Positions 30,001-38,200 of a stretch of DNA of 64,000 bases are shown in pieces. The stretch comes from Synechococcus sp. BIOS-E4-1. GTDB taxonomy: Bacteria > Cyanobacteriota > Cyanobacteriia > PCC-6307 > Cyanobiaceae. Below the pieces are notes generated by a model that did no database searches, was not told the DNA's origin, and saw only the letters and a list, made by a program, of their open reading frames with translations. The stretch is from assembly GCF_014279995.1 (NCBI RefSeq), contig NZ_CP047935.1, positions 3,121,494 to 3,185,493 on the forward strand, in the 5' to 3' direction. A program made the position numbers and the translations under genes. Within the stretch, counting starts at the first letter, position 1, and each line of letters starts with the position of its first letter.

Positions 30001-31576
30001 CGAAATCAATCCCGTGAGTCAACTGCCCTGGGACCATAATGATGATGGCATTCCAGACTTCAAACAAAGAGATGTCGCCACGTTCCCATCCTCTAACAAT
30101 GGGAGATCAAGCCTCACTTTGATCAAGAACACACTGCTTGATCAAGCGACAAAAGCTGGTGGAGCACTAATCTCACACATCGCACTTCGCTTCCAGGGAA
30201 TCAAAAGAGAAGCAGAGCGTATTAAAGGAGACAGCATCAACGCACTGAATCAGCTCACCCGAAGAAACAACAACAGTCAAACGCAAGAAAGCACGAACTC
30301 AGTCCTGAATACAACCGATCAAGTGGGATTCCGACTCGTCCCTGAAGTGATCGTCGACGGGGACGTTTCCAAATCCGAAAGTGCCGCCTACAGGGATACC
30401 GCTAACCAACAATTTGCAAATGCCATTCATCGCGTTGATTATCGCTTCGATAACGATGAATCCCTATGGAACGCACTGATCAAACCGGATGCATCCGGTC
30501 AACTGCGCTTCTTTGGTTTCGACCCGATCACAGGCCTCGGAGGGATCCTCATGGATCGAGATGGCGATGGCAGGCCAGATGGAGCAACCTTGTTCCTTCG
30601 AGACAACGGCCCCGGAGACCTCAACCCCGACCCATTCATCATCGAAGACCCGATCGGGGCGGCTGAGCTGCAAAGTCCGCCCAGGCTGACCACCACAGCA
30701 GATGGGCTTGGCCTCACCGTTGAAGGACCGGAGGGGCTGGGCCTCTGGATCAGACTTAACACTGAAAGTGCTGCCGAAGAATGGCAAGACAGCCTCCTAT
30801 TGATCAGCAATGAACGAAACCGAATTGGTGAAATCGGAGCAACCATTGATCATCAAAATCTCGGTCGCAGTGAGATCTACCTACAAGCTGGAGAAGAGCT
30901 GCGATTCCAGAACTCAAGCAACGAGAACACAGACCAAACCTCTCTTGCGATCAAGCTTCAAGAGAGCAATGAGAATGGAACTTGGTCGTTACTGCTCAAT
31001 GAAGAATCTGGATTTTCGAGCCAGGAGACCAACAAACTAGAAATCTCCATCAGCGGCCATCTGACGCCGGAAAACCTTGACAACTTCCTGATAGCTCGCT
31101 CGCAAAGCTCTCTACAAACTGGCGTTCTTAACCTGCAGGCTCTACACCAAGACATGGTGACTCTGAGAGTCGAAGCAAGCAGCGAATCCGGATCACAAAA
31201 CCGACTCGCCTTCATACGCTTCGATGACGACAGCGAAGTCTTGAGTGTCAACGGAGTCAAGGCTGATGGAAGTGATGCCTTCCAGAATATGGTTCGACAA
31301 TCACTTATCAATCCCAACGAAGAACAAATTGATCTCACTGGAAACGAAACAACAAGTCTGGAATGGACCATCAAATCCAGCGAATACGGCCTTTACGCCC
31401 CTGTCCTGATTACCAGCGATGGATTAATCTATACAGCTAACAATGCTTCCGCTAACAGCACGCCAAACAATCTCAAGATTTTAGGAATGAATCACTTCGG
31501 CTTCGAAGACAATCAGCAAAGCGAAAGTAATCAATGGGATTACAATGATGTTACTGTTCAAATTTCTGTAATTTAA
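20600..31576 (+). CDS. Giant 55-residue-repeat protein, C-terminal part, out of frame with its start
   Basis: The coding frame is open from 20600; the first usable start codon in frame is a GTG at 21197 inside a repeat, which is not a convincing start. The content equals the first giant gene: repeat array, five propeller-like units (25595-26424), Ig-like domain (about 29532-29849), Asp-rich segments (about 29960-30079) and the shared C-terminal domain (about 30679-31573). The only coding change I found relative to copy A, away from the junction, is Ala to Thr at 28223. As written it has no start of its own and is separated from the N-terminal part by a frameshift. It is either the broken 3' half of the gene at 14418 or a misassembled intact gene. 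Confidence 0.7.
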   Translation, partial: ETGHAYAITITDNSVAAAALNTLDSKTTVAINASNITTLTGAAADLNTAYTANSNGSINGLGNEAATLSDTSLAVSVLNTLDSNTTGAINASSINTLTGTAADLNTAYASSGISGLANEAITLSDTTLNASVLNDLDGNTSGAINAGSINTLTGTAADLITVYAANGSGITGLGNEAVNVSSGTASTSQANALAAATSGVVTATISDGDMATLAGITETGNAYSITITETSVAASALNILDGKTSVAINAGNITTLTGAAADLNTAYTANGNGSINGLGNEAATLSDTTLAVSVLNDLDGNTSGAIDASSINTLTSDDYNSLNTAYTAAGSGAITGLGNEAITVNNRIRASEANTLNGHTSGVVTATVTDSNGTSALLVSNALTLNGTGNAYSIFIRDRTVATTDLLSIDALTTVTINATRITRLTGTYASIISTYAAETAGTISGLGSNCSFTASGSITVAEANTLSGLISHGSRSLTATISNGDMATLAGISESGHNLSITITDTSVAAAALNTLDGKTDTTINASNITTLTGTAADLNTAYASSGISGLNNEAVTLSDTSLSASVLNTLDSNTSGTINASSIDTLSGAAADLNTAYTSAGISGLSDEAITLTDTSLAASILNALDGHTSGTINAGSINTLSGNAADLITAYASSGISGLNDEAISVSSGIVTTAQANTLSAATSAVVTATIADGDMATLAGLTETGNAYTITITDTSVAASALNTLDGKTTVSINAGNITTLTGAAADLNTAYTANGNGSISGLGNEAATLSDTSLAVSVLNILDGRTSGSIDAGTINTLTGTAADLNTAYTSGGISNLGNEAVTLSDTTLAVSVLNDLDGNTSGTINANSINTLTGAAADLNTAYTANANGSISGLNNEAVTLSDTSLAVSVLNNLDGNTSGTINANTINTLTGSAADLITAYDSGGINGLANEAVTLTDTTLTVSVLNALDGRTSGTINANSINTLTGAATDLITAFASGGINNLGATAVNVNSGSASTSQANNLAAATSGVVTATLSDGDMDTLAGLTETGNAYSITITDNSVAAAALNTLDGKTTVAINASNITTLTGAAADLNTAYTGNGNGSITGLGNEAATLSDTSLAVSVLNDLDGNTSGAINANSINTLTGSAADLNTAYDSGGISNLGNEAVTLTDSSLAVSVLNALDGRTSGSINANSINTLSGTAADLISTYAANGSGISGLGNEAVNVNSGTASTTQANSLAADTSGVVTATISEGDMATLADLTETSNAYAVTITDTRVNADELNTLNSKTTVNIDCGNITQIVGAISDIATAYTSGGFTGLGDEEIIFTFANIQADLLNAIDAANSRVINASGVASLTGSASDLNTAYASSGVSGLGNEPVTLTDSSLSASVLNTLDGNTSGTIDASSINTLTGTATDLNTAYASNAAGGISNLGNEAVTLSDSSLTATVLNNLDGNTSGTIDASSINTLTGTATDLNTAYTSAGISGLNNEAITLTDTSLTASVLNTLDGRTSGTINASSINTLAGTAADLNTAYTSAGISGLNNEAITLTDTSLTASVLNTLDGRTSGAINASSINTLSGTAADLNTAYGSSGISNLGDEAVTLTDTSLAVSVLNTLDGNTSASVNASSVNTLSGTAADLKTAYDSSGISGLGNEAVTITDTSLAGSVSFTQLGPDIDGEAANDYSGRSVSLSSDGSTVAIGAYGNDGNGTNSGHTRIYQWDSASSSWNQRGSDIDGEAAGDYSGFSVSLSSDGSIVAIGAYNNDGNGSSSGHTRIYKWDGSSWNQRGSDIDGEATSDLSGLGVSLSSDGSTVAIGAYGNDGNGSNSGHTRIYKWDGSSWHQRGSDIDGEATSDYSGFSVSLSSDGSIVAIGAYRNDGNGSNSGHTRIYQWNSASSSWNQRGSDIDGEATGDLSGLGVSLSSDGSTVAIGALGNDGSAGNAGHVRVFDLGNQITLTASVLNTLDGNTSGTIDASNITTLTGAAAELNTTYASSGISNLGNEAITLTDTSLTASVLNTLDGHTSGSIDANSINTLSGAAAEINTAYASSGISNLGNEAVTLTDTSLTASVLNTLDGHTSGTVNASSINTLTGTAADLNTAYASTGISNLGDEAVTLTDTSLTATVLNTLDSNTTGAINASSINTLSGAAAEINTAYASSGISNLGNEAVTLTDTTLAASVLNTLDGNTTGSIDASNINTLSGVAAELNTSYASSGISNLGNEAVTLTDTTLAASVLNTLDGHTSGSINANSINTLSGAAAELNTTYASSGISNLGKEAVTLTDTTLTASVLNTLDGRTSGTINANSINTLTGTAADLNIAYASSGISNLGNEAVTLTDTSLAASVLNTLDGNTTGSINANSINSLTGTAADLINAYSSSGISGLNDEALTLSGASFTASILNSLDGHTTGVINAGSINTLFGSASDLISAYSSSGINTLGDEAITLIDTSLSASVLNNLASKTSGNINAFIINTLTGTAAELNTAYTSTGISNLGNEAVTLTDTSLTASVLNTLDGNTSGSVNATSINTLSGAAADLNTAYASSGISNLGDETVTLTDTSLAASVLNTLDGNTSGSINASSINTLSGAAADLNTAYASSGISNLGDEAVTLTDTSLAASVLNTLNGNTSGSVNANSVNTLTGAAADLNTAYASTGISNLGNEAVTLTDTSLAATVLNTLDGNTSGSVNANSINTLAGSAADLNTAYSSTGISNLGDEAVTLTDTSLAASVLNTLDDNTSGSVNASSVNTLSGAATDLNTAYSSSGISNLGDENLNVSTGTATTSEANTLAAATTGVVTATISDGDMATLAGLNETGNAYSISVTDSSVSTSALNNLGNKTTVAINATDINKLTGTAADLITLYVSSGFSNLGSEIITLTDTSLAASILNRLDGNTSGSIDAGTINTLSGTAADLNAAYTSSGISNLGDEAVTLIDTTLAASILNTLDGHTTGIINASSISELTGSESDIATSYASDGISNLNKDAETRTPSIALSSAVRSLKRGQTAEIIFTLSSPSSDFTESDLTYSGGSISNFSGSGTNYSARFTPAIDSTDDGMICVKSNKFCNSLGNFNRDGSETDNVLVFTVNTIDTDEKSEPTESDNTIASKKGANSGTSEKETNSANLETSKKGVDSDNDGVEDVIEREINPVSQLPWDHNDDGIPDFKQRDVATFPSSNNGRSSLTLIKNTLLDQATKAGGALISHIALRFQGIKREAERIKGDSINALNQLTRRNNNSQTQESTNSVLNTTDQVGFRLVPEVIVDGDVSKSESAAYRDTANQQFANAIHRVDYRFDNDESLWNALIKPDASGQLRFFGFDPITGLGGILMDRDGDGRPDGATLFLRDNGPGDLNPDPFIIEDPIGAAELQSPPRLTTTADGLGLTVEGPEGLGLWIRLNTESAAEEWQDSLLLISNERNRIGEIGATIDHQNLGRSEIYLQAGEELRFQNSSNENTDQTSLAIKLQESNENGTWSLLLNEESGFSSQETNKLEISISGHLTPENLDNFLIARSQSSLQTGVLNLQALHQDMVTLRVEASSESGSQNRLAFIRFDDDSEVLSVNGVKADGSDAFQNMVRQSLINPNEEQIDLTGNETTSLEWTIKSSEYGLYAPVLITSDGLIYTANNASANSTPNNLKILGMNHFGFEDNQQSESNQWDYNDVTVQISVI
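25595..26424 (+). repeat. Five FG-GAP-like units in giant gene (copy B)
   Basis: Exact positional equivalent of 5886-6715 (offset 19,709). Unit starts are at 25595, 25769, 25937, 26105 and 26279. Confidence 0.8.
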
Positions 31577-32231
31577 TTCGCATTAAATCCAAATTATTCA
31601 TTAATGGATGGAACAGCCATAAGCCTGCTTCACTTCAACGATTTTGGGCGCCAGGAGAAGCAACAGAAGCCTGGAGCGCTTGAAAAACATCAATCCGCTG
31701 GGCAGTTGAGCCAGACCGGCGATGCTGCCTTTATCAGCAACTCAATGATACGGCTCAAAGAGACTAGGCAGGCTGGAAAACCGAAAAACCCGATCAGCTC
31801 ACCAATACTTTGTTTACTGCTGAGAAACTCAAAACAGACAAAGCATGACCAGTGGCAAACGGAAAAACCTCCACCAAGCCAGTATCGAATGCCTGCCTAA
31901 GGGTGTGAACAACACAGCAAACCAGAACCCACCAACTGCCTAATCCAGGGCGAGATCTGGGGCTGAAACCTACAAAGTTGAGATCAATCGCCCCCACAGG
32001 GATCACCAGTCGTGAGCCAGCGGGCAGTGCGATCCCAGCAACGACAAGGCGACCCGAACAAATCTGCACATGAATTTCTCGCACGATCAGGCCCATACAG
32101 ACGTTGGCAATGCTTGGAAATAGCTAAAAATTAGGTGAGTGATTGCTGAAACGATCCGGGATGCCCATAGCTGCAGCTGGTTACGTCGTAATCATCAGGA
32201 GCTTGCTGCGCCTTAACAGAGGGAAGGTGCA
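31577..32231 (+). other. Intergenic stretch without a recognisable gene (copy B)
   Basis: Copy of 11868-12522. No supported gene was seen. Confidence 0.5.
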
Positions 32232-32859
32232 ATGAGAAATCCAAGCGATGCGTCATCAGGCGAGAAGCCAGAAGTTGCGGCTGGGAGTAGCCAAAGAGAA
32301 AACACAACTAACGGAGACTGCACGGATCCTTGCCAACCAGCCGGAATTCAGCACAACCCCAACGAAGCCACTCCACCAAGAGCTACCCAGAATTCCCCCC
32401 AGCAGATCTCAGAGCAGACAACCCACCCCATTGATGTTGACAGCGGAATAGGCCACACCCTTTCTGAACATGAAAACGCATGGCAAAGCAGCCTGCACAG
32501 AGCAGCAAAAAATGGCGATCTAATTTCCTCAGGCAAAATAGCCCTAAACCTACTAGAAATACCCGCAAAGCTGCAAGAAATCAACGCCCAGCTAGCAGAA
32601 CAAAACTACTCATTACTTCCCGAGATTGTTCTGCTTGCAAGCTAAAAGATGTACGGCCGCAGCGGCGCGTACTCTTCGACAAATGGCAAGATTTTTCTGA
32701 ACCAAGACTGGCTCAAAACGGCATCATTTAAAGATACCACCAGAGTGCTGAATGAAGAGCTTGGCCACCACTTTGATCGGATACTAAAAAGCAAAGACAC
32801 AAAAGGCGACGAAGGGGAATATTTCGCTGAATTGCTTGCGCGAAGCGATCGAAACCAAC
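32232..32859 (+). pseudogene. Remnant of large-protein N-terminal region, interrupted by TAA (copy B)
   Basis: Identical to the remnant at 12523-13150, including the in-frame TAA (32643-32645) and the EELGHHFD tract (32754-32777). Because both copies share the same lesion, the nonsense mutation predates the duplication or the copies are one locus assembled twice. Confidence 0.6.
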
Positions 32860-32916
32860 TAGAACCTGTTTCTCAGCGGGACGCGGCGGCCCAAGCCCTG
32901 CACGCTGGCCATTCCA

Positions 32917-33666
32917 TTGACGGACGCCATAGCGGATCAGCCGTACCGCGCCCAGGGAATTCCCATGCCTTGGCCAGGCTTGATGGGCTACAAACGAACG
33001 CTGAGCGATTTCGATCTCAGCGTGCCTGCCCAGGCAACACTGGCAACTTTGGTGATCGGCAAGGAAGCCTTGCTGGAACGCCATGCACAGCATGGAGGTG
33101 GACCGCTGATGCTGAAGCGCTGGGAGGGCACCAATCAGCTGGAAGTGCAGGTGGAACTGCGACGCCGCCTGCAGCAGCAACTCAACGATCTGGTGGAACG
33201 AGATCAGGACACCTGGAAACCCGAAGAACCCGATCAGCTGATCGACACTGTGATTGGCTGCTTTGAAGCGCAAAACAGCCAAACCATGCACATCGCCACA
33301 CGGGAGGATCGCCATCAAGCCGCGATCGAGTTGCTGCACTGGTGTGCCAACAACACAAGCAAGTCGCTGTCCATGAATGCGCTCTCAGCCGAGCTGAATC
33401 AATCTCGGACATCACTGTTTAAAGGAGCCAGGAAACACTTCGCCTGCACCCCTCTTGAGCTGCAACGATCGATCCGCATGGACAGGATTGGCCAACTACT
33501 GCTCAATCCAAGCCGACGCCGTGAGCTGGGGCTGAATGGCGTCGGAGCGATCGCATCGGCCGTGGGATTTACCAGCCGCAGCCACTTTGCACGGCGATAC
33601 CAGCAGCAGTACGGCGAACCCCCACAAGCCACCCTGAACCGCAGCCGCGATGCGACGGACACCTGA
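32917..33666 (+). CDS. AraC-family regulator, N-terminally shortened (copy B)
   Basis: Identical to 13208-13957: TTG start, 249 residues, C-terminal double helix-turn-helix (NALSAELNQS and IASAVGFTSR regions). It precedes the small ORF at 33773 and the truncated giant gene at 34127, so its presumed target is broken in this copy. Confidence 0.65.
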   Translation: MTDAIADQPYRAQGIPMPWPGLMGYKRTLSDFDLSVPAQATLATLVIGKEALLERHAQHGGGPLMLKRWEGTNQLEVQVELRRRLQQQLNDLVERDQDTWKPEEPDQLIDTVIGCFEAQNSQTMHIATREDRHQAAIELLHWCANNTSKSLSMNALSAELNQSRTSLFKGARKHFACTPLELQRSIRMDRIGQLLLNPSRRRELGLNGVGAIASAVGFTSRSHFARRYQQQYGEPPQATLNRSRDATDT

Positions 33667-33687
33667 ACGATCAGGGATTGAAAAAAA

Positions 33688-33706
33688 TCCCGCACTTTTG
33701 GGATCA
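33688..33706 (+). promoter_or_regulatory. Conserved motif downstream of AraC gene (copy B)
   Basis: Copy of the element at 13979-13997, 22 bp after the AraC stop. It is the same candidate operator or promoter element, now ahead of a truncated giant gene. Confidence 0.35.
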
Positions 33707-33772
33707 CGTTGCCCTTGGGATTGATGGGTTTTCTCCCAGAATTTGCTGAGACTTTCCTGAGTTGCTCCAGAC

Positions 33773-34108
33773 GTGACCGACACCACGCCTTCTGAAGCAC
33801 CTGATGCCGTCGAAAGCTCAATCACATTGACGAACCAATCAATGTCGAACAAGCAGAAGACATCGACATTGGAACAAGAATCAAAATTTTTTGCGGACGC
33901 AACTACAACAACCAAATTTATTAGAGCAGACATTTCGACGCTTCCCAAAGATCAATCCAATTTCTGTTTTGAGTCAAAATTAATTCACGCCAATATTTCT
34001 ATAGCCAAAACGTTTGTTGATACTACACGCAAACCATATCCCGCTGACTGGGCAACATTCTTTTCAACAAATCCAGGCAATCCGCCACTTTGCCTGTTGA
34101 AGAAATAA
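33773..34108 (+). CDS. Small hypothetical protein (copy B)
   Basis: Identical to the 111-codon frame at 14064-14399 (GTG start, alternative ATG at 33842). No domain recognised. It ends 18 bp before the truncated giant gene. Confidence 0.35.
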   Translation: MTDTTPSEAPDAVESSITLTNQSMSNKQKTSTLEQESKFFADATTTTKFIRADISTLPKDQSNFCFESKLIHANISIAKTFVDTTRKPYPADWATFFSTNPGNPPLCLLKK

Positions 34109-34126
34109 AGCGAGAGAATAGATGCC

Positions 34127-34795
34127 ATGTCTTTAGTTACGGCAAACAATCTGATCAATACCTGGAACCTGAATGGCGGAAGCCTTGATGCAGCTTTTGT
34201 CAGCACAATTCAAGGCAGTTTTGCAGACATCAATTACCTCTACAACTTGCCCAATCTGACAGGGCTTGGAGATGAAGCACACATCCTTGAGGACACATCC
34301 CTGGCCGTTGTGTCTCTCAACACACTGGACGGCAAAACCTCCGGCACCATCAATGCCAGCTCCATCAACACGCTCACCGGTAGCACCGCTGACCTGAATA
34401 CTGCCTATGCATCAGGAGGCATCAGCAATCTCGGCAACGAGGCCGTCACCATCTCTGACACCAGCCTTGCTGTCTCTGTTCTCAACACACTCGATGGACG
34501 CACCTCTGGCGCCATCAATGCCAGCTCCATCAACACGCTCTCTGGCACTGCCGCTGACCTCAATACTGCTTACACATCAGGCGGCATCAGCAATCTCGGC
34601 AATGAAGCCGTCACCCTCACGGACACCTCTCTTGCTGCTTCCGTTCTCAATGCCCTCGACGGACACACCTCCGGTGCCATTAATGCCTCCTCCATCAACA
34701 CACCATGCACATCGCCACACGGGAGGATCGCCATCAAGCCGCGATCGAGTTGCTGCACTGGTGTGCCAACAACACAAGCAAGTCGCTGTCCATGA
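34127..34795 (+). pseudogene. Truncated start of giant 55-residue-repeat protein
   Basis: It has the same start, ribosome binding site and first 191 residues as the gene at 14418 (MSLVTANNLI, then three repeat units). At 34702 the sequence switches to the middle of the AraC gene, and the frame runs 30 more codons in a foreign frame to a stop at 34795. No repeat array or C-terminal domain follows, so a functional surface protein is not expected from this copy. Confidence 0.75.
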
Positions 34796-35103
34796 ATGCG
34801 CTCTCAGCCGAGCTGAATCAATCTCGGACATCACTGTTTAAAGGAGCCAGGAAACACTTCGCCTGCACCCCTCTTGAGCTGCAACGATCGATCCGCATGG
34901 ACAGGATTGGCCAACTACTGCTCAATCCAAGCCGACGCCGTGAGCTGGGGCTGAATGGCGTCGGAGCGATCGCATCGGCCGTGGGATTTACCAGCCGCAG
35001 CCACTTTGCACGGCGATACCAGCAGCAGTACGGCGAACCCCCACAAGCCACCCTGAACCGGATCGAAGCTCCTAACACAATCAATGCAGGAGAGCCCCCT
35101 TAA
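34705..35103 (+). pseudogene. AraC-family regulator fragment, third copy with divergent end
   Basis: Bases 34702-35060 equal 13575-13932, the C-terminal part of the AraC gene with both helix-turn-helix motifs. The frame opens at an internal Met codon (34705, MHIATRED) with no clear ribosome binding site. The last residues differ (NRIEAPNTINAGEPP in place of NRSRDATDT), and the following DNA is diverged but still recognisably paralogous. This suggests a distinct AraC paralogue whose body was overwritten by gene conversion, by a recombination event, or by the assembler. Confidence 0.6.
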
Positions 35104-35133
35104 AACCCAGTGAACGAGAGGCTCTGAAGCAAA

Positions 35134-35152
35134 TCGCGCACTTATGGGGTCA
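35134..35152 (+). promoter_or_regulatory. Conserved motif upstream of SwmB-like giant gene
   Basis: The motif tcgcgcacttatggggtca matches 16 of 19 bases of the element at 13979. It lies 31 bp after the AraC fragment stop and 125 bp before the ATG at 35278. Conservation at the same relative place after an AraC gene in diverged surroundings makes it a candidate binding or promoter element. Confidence 0.4.
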
Positions 35153-35277
35153 AAGAACGCCCCAAAACGGGGAATGGATACTTAGAAAAGTCTGAGTGCC
35201 AACTGAGAAATCCTGGTGATTGGGTTACGCCTGGCAGGAATTGGGGCTGAGAAGTACTTCGCAGGCATGGAGTAGCG

Positions 35278-38200
35278 ATGTCAACTCCAACCTTCTTGTC
35301 TGCTGCCACTAACACTGCCGGCACCAAGATCATCCTCACCTACAACGAGACGCTCTCTGCCACAACAGCTGCCGCTTCCGCCTTCACAGTCACCTCAGGC
35401 GGGGTTGACAACGACGTCACAGCTGTTGCTGTCTCTGGTTCCACCGTTGAACTCACAGTCAGCAGGCCCATTCCCAGCTGGCATGACCTCGCCGTTACTT
35501 ACACCGATCCATCGAGCTCAAACGACAGCAATGCCGTTCAAGACAGCCAAGGGAATGACGCTGCATCGCTAAGCAGCACTTCCGTCACCAACAACTCAAC
35601 GGTGGAAGGCAGGGCCTTCGAAGAAGCTGGTAATCAAAGCAACCTGAAAGGCGACACCACAGATGATTGGTATGGCACTGCAGTCTGCCTATCAAAAGAT
35701 GGCAGCACAATGGCTGTCGGCGTGCCACAAGCAGCCGGAGGTGGAACACATAGAGGTCAAATTCGTATTTACAAGCGGAGTGGAGAAAATTGGAATCTCA
35801 TTGACACGATTAACGGTACAGATACTCAAGATCGATATGGCCATGCCGTGGCCCTGTCAGCCGACGGAACGATTCTTGCGATAGGAGCCAGTCATTTTGA
35901 TAACGGAACTAAAACAAATGCTGGGCATGTCCGCACATTTCAATATGACGGCACAAGCTATACAGAATATGCCAGCAACCACGAAATCAAAGGGGGCACT
36001 GAAGGCGAGGCATTTGGAAAATCGGTTGCATTATCAGCCGACGGCAAAGTACTCGTCGTCGGGGCATCTAATTTTGATCACAGCTCAAAGAAGGATGTTG
36101 GACTTGTCAGAATTTTCCGCCTCAGTGATTCCAACAAGTGGAACCAGGAGAAATGGCACCGCGGCGATACAGCCGACGGCCACGTTGGCGCAGCCGTCGA
36201 CATCTCTGCAGATGGCGACACGGTAGCTTTCGGTGGTTATGGAAATACTGGAAATGATAAAGAGGATGGGAGGATTTATCTATATCGCTACAACAGCAGC
36301 AAAAAGCAATGGCTTAAACATGGTCGCGGTATTGATGGAGTCGCTGAATATGATCGGCGAGGATATTCAATCTCCATCTCAGGTGATGGCACAGTTGTAG
36401 CGGCTGGATCACCGCAAAATGACGACGCCGGTAGCAATAAAGGCCGGGTTGATATTTATGAGGTCCAGGAAGGAGGAGGCCTGCAACCTCTTGGCTCGCC
36501 CATCTATGGAGAAGCCAATGATGATCAATCAGGTATTGCCGTAAGCCTTTCCGATAATGGCAAGCGAGTTGCGATTGCAGCCCACCTCAATGATGGTGGC
36601 GGCACCAATGCAGGCCATGTTCGGCTCTACGAGTTCATTGATGGCTCATGGCAACAGCAAGGAATTGACCTTGATGGGCCAACTCAACACAATTTTAGAA
36701 ATAACGAAGATACAGCGATCAGTCTGTCGGGAGATGGCACCTATCTGGCGATTGGATCTCCGGCTTCCCATGACTCAGCTCCAAGTGTCGAAGGAACAGT
36801 TCGCGTCCTCAAGTTCCATGACAGCGTCACACCCAACCTGAGCTCCATTCAAACCTCAATTGACGGTGAAAAGATCATTGTCAAATTCAGCGAAAACCTT
36901 TCGGCAGACCTACCAAGCAGCAGCCAATTCAGCGTTAAGGTCGATGGAACAACTAGAGCAATCACGGAGATTGAGGCCAATGGCCCAAGCATTGAACTAA
37001 CCCTGAATCAAGCGATTAAGAGCAGCGATACCAACATTCAAATTAGTTACAGCGACGCGAGCGGCGATGATAGTGCTGCGGTTCAGGATTACAGCGGCAA
37101 TGACGCAAGCTCATTTAGCAACCAATCGGTCACCAATCTCTCCATCATTGACCTCAGCAGCAGATTCTTAGTTGATAAATACGGGAATAAATTTGCCGAG
37201 TACGGCTACGCCAAAGTTGGGCCCGCTTTTCAAAAGATAGACCTCAATCTTCCAGGAGGCTTCTCATCGCCTCTGGTCTTCAGCAATGTTGTCAGCCGCA
37301 ATGAGCAAGACCCGGTTGCAACAAGGCTACATGCTGTCAAAAAAAGCTCCTTCCAAGTACAACTTGACGAACCAAAGTACTACGGAACTTCCCAAGGAAA
37401 GAGTTTTCACACTGACGAAATCATCAGCTACTTTGTTATAGAAACTGGCAAGCATGAACTCGTCGATGAAAAGATCTTTCTAGCAAATTCAGAAGGGCAA
37501 AAGAGACATCCCAGCAATCCCTCTACAAAATCAAGTAGCTGGTCAGGCACGATCCCATTTAGTGGTGCAGATTTCAGCGATATTCCTGTTCTCTTTGGTC
37601 AGTCACAAACGCATAACGGTTCAGATTTCATCACCACACGAACCAAAAATGTCAGTTCAACAGGTTTTCAATACAGCTTCCAGGAAGCAGAGCACAAAGG
37701 CGGCCACCCTGCCAAGGAAATCTTTGCCTGGATGGCCTACTCGGGCGGCAAGAGCAACAGTGGTGGCATTGATCTTGAAGGTCAAGCACTAGGCAAGGTC
37801 TTTACCCACAAGCCCAAAGAGCAAACATTCCTCAACACCTATGCATCAACTCCCTTCTTACTCGCCGGACTACGCACATTTGAAGGCTCAGACCCAGCCT
37901 TTAGCCGCGTTCATAATCTCAACACCAGCACCTTTAGCGTTGGCATTCAAGAAGACACTTCAAGCGATGGCGAGGTAACGCATAGCAGCAACGAAAGTAT
38001 CCACTACTTAGCCATTGGCACCAGTACTCCACCAAGCATCCAGTCAGCAACCGAGAGCTTTGCTGAAAACACCGACACAACATCTCAGGTCAAAGTCATT
38101 GACCTGCAGGATTCCAACACCCTCAAAGATGAGAGTCCAGATGGTGAAGCAATTAGCTACAGCATCAAGTCAGGCGATACGACATTATTTGCCATCAACG

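Larger units (their letters stand above)
20600..34702 (+). repeat. Long direct repeat, copy B (14.1 kb)
   Basis: Copy of 891-14993 at an offset of 19,709 bp. The left junction joins the second giant gene to the middle of a 55-residue unit with 16 nt missing. The right junction (34702) leaves the start of a third giant gene and enters sequence equal to 13575 onward, with only about 2 bp (ac) shared by both parents. Confidence 0.95.

Noticed and set aside
28-31000. Many Pro/Ser/Thr-rich open frames of 60-300 codons in another forward frame across the repeats
   Set aside because: They are in-step shadows of the 165-bp coding repeat. They recur with the same period, have no ribosome binding sites, and are explained by the lack of stops in that frame of the repeat unit.
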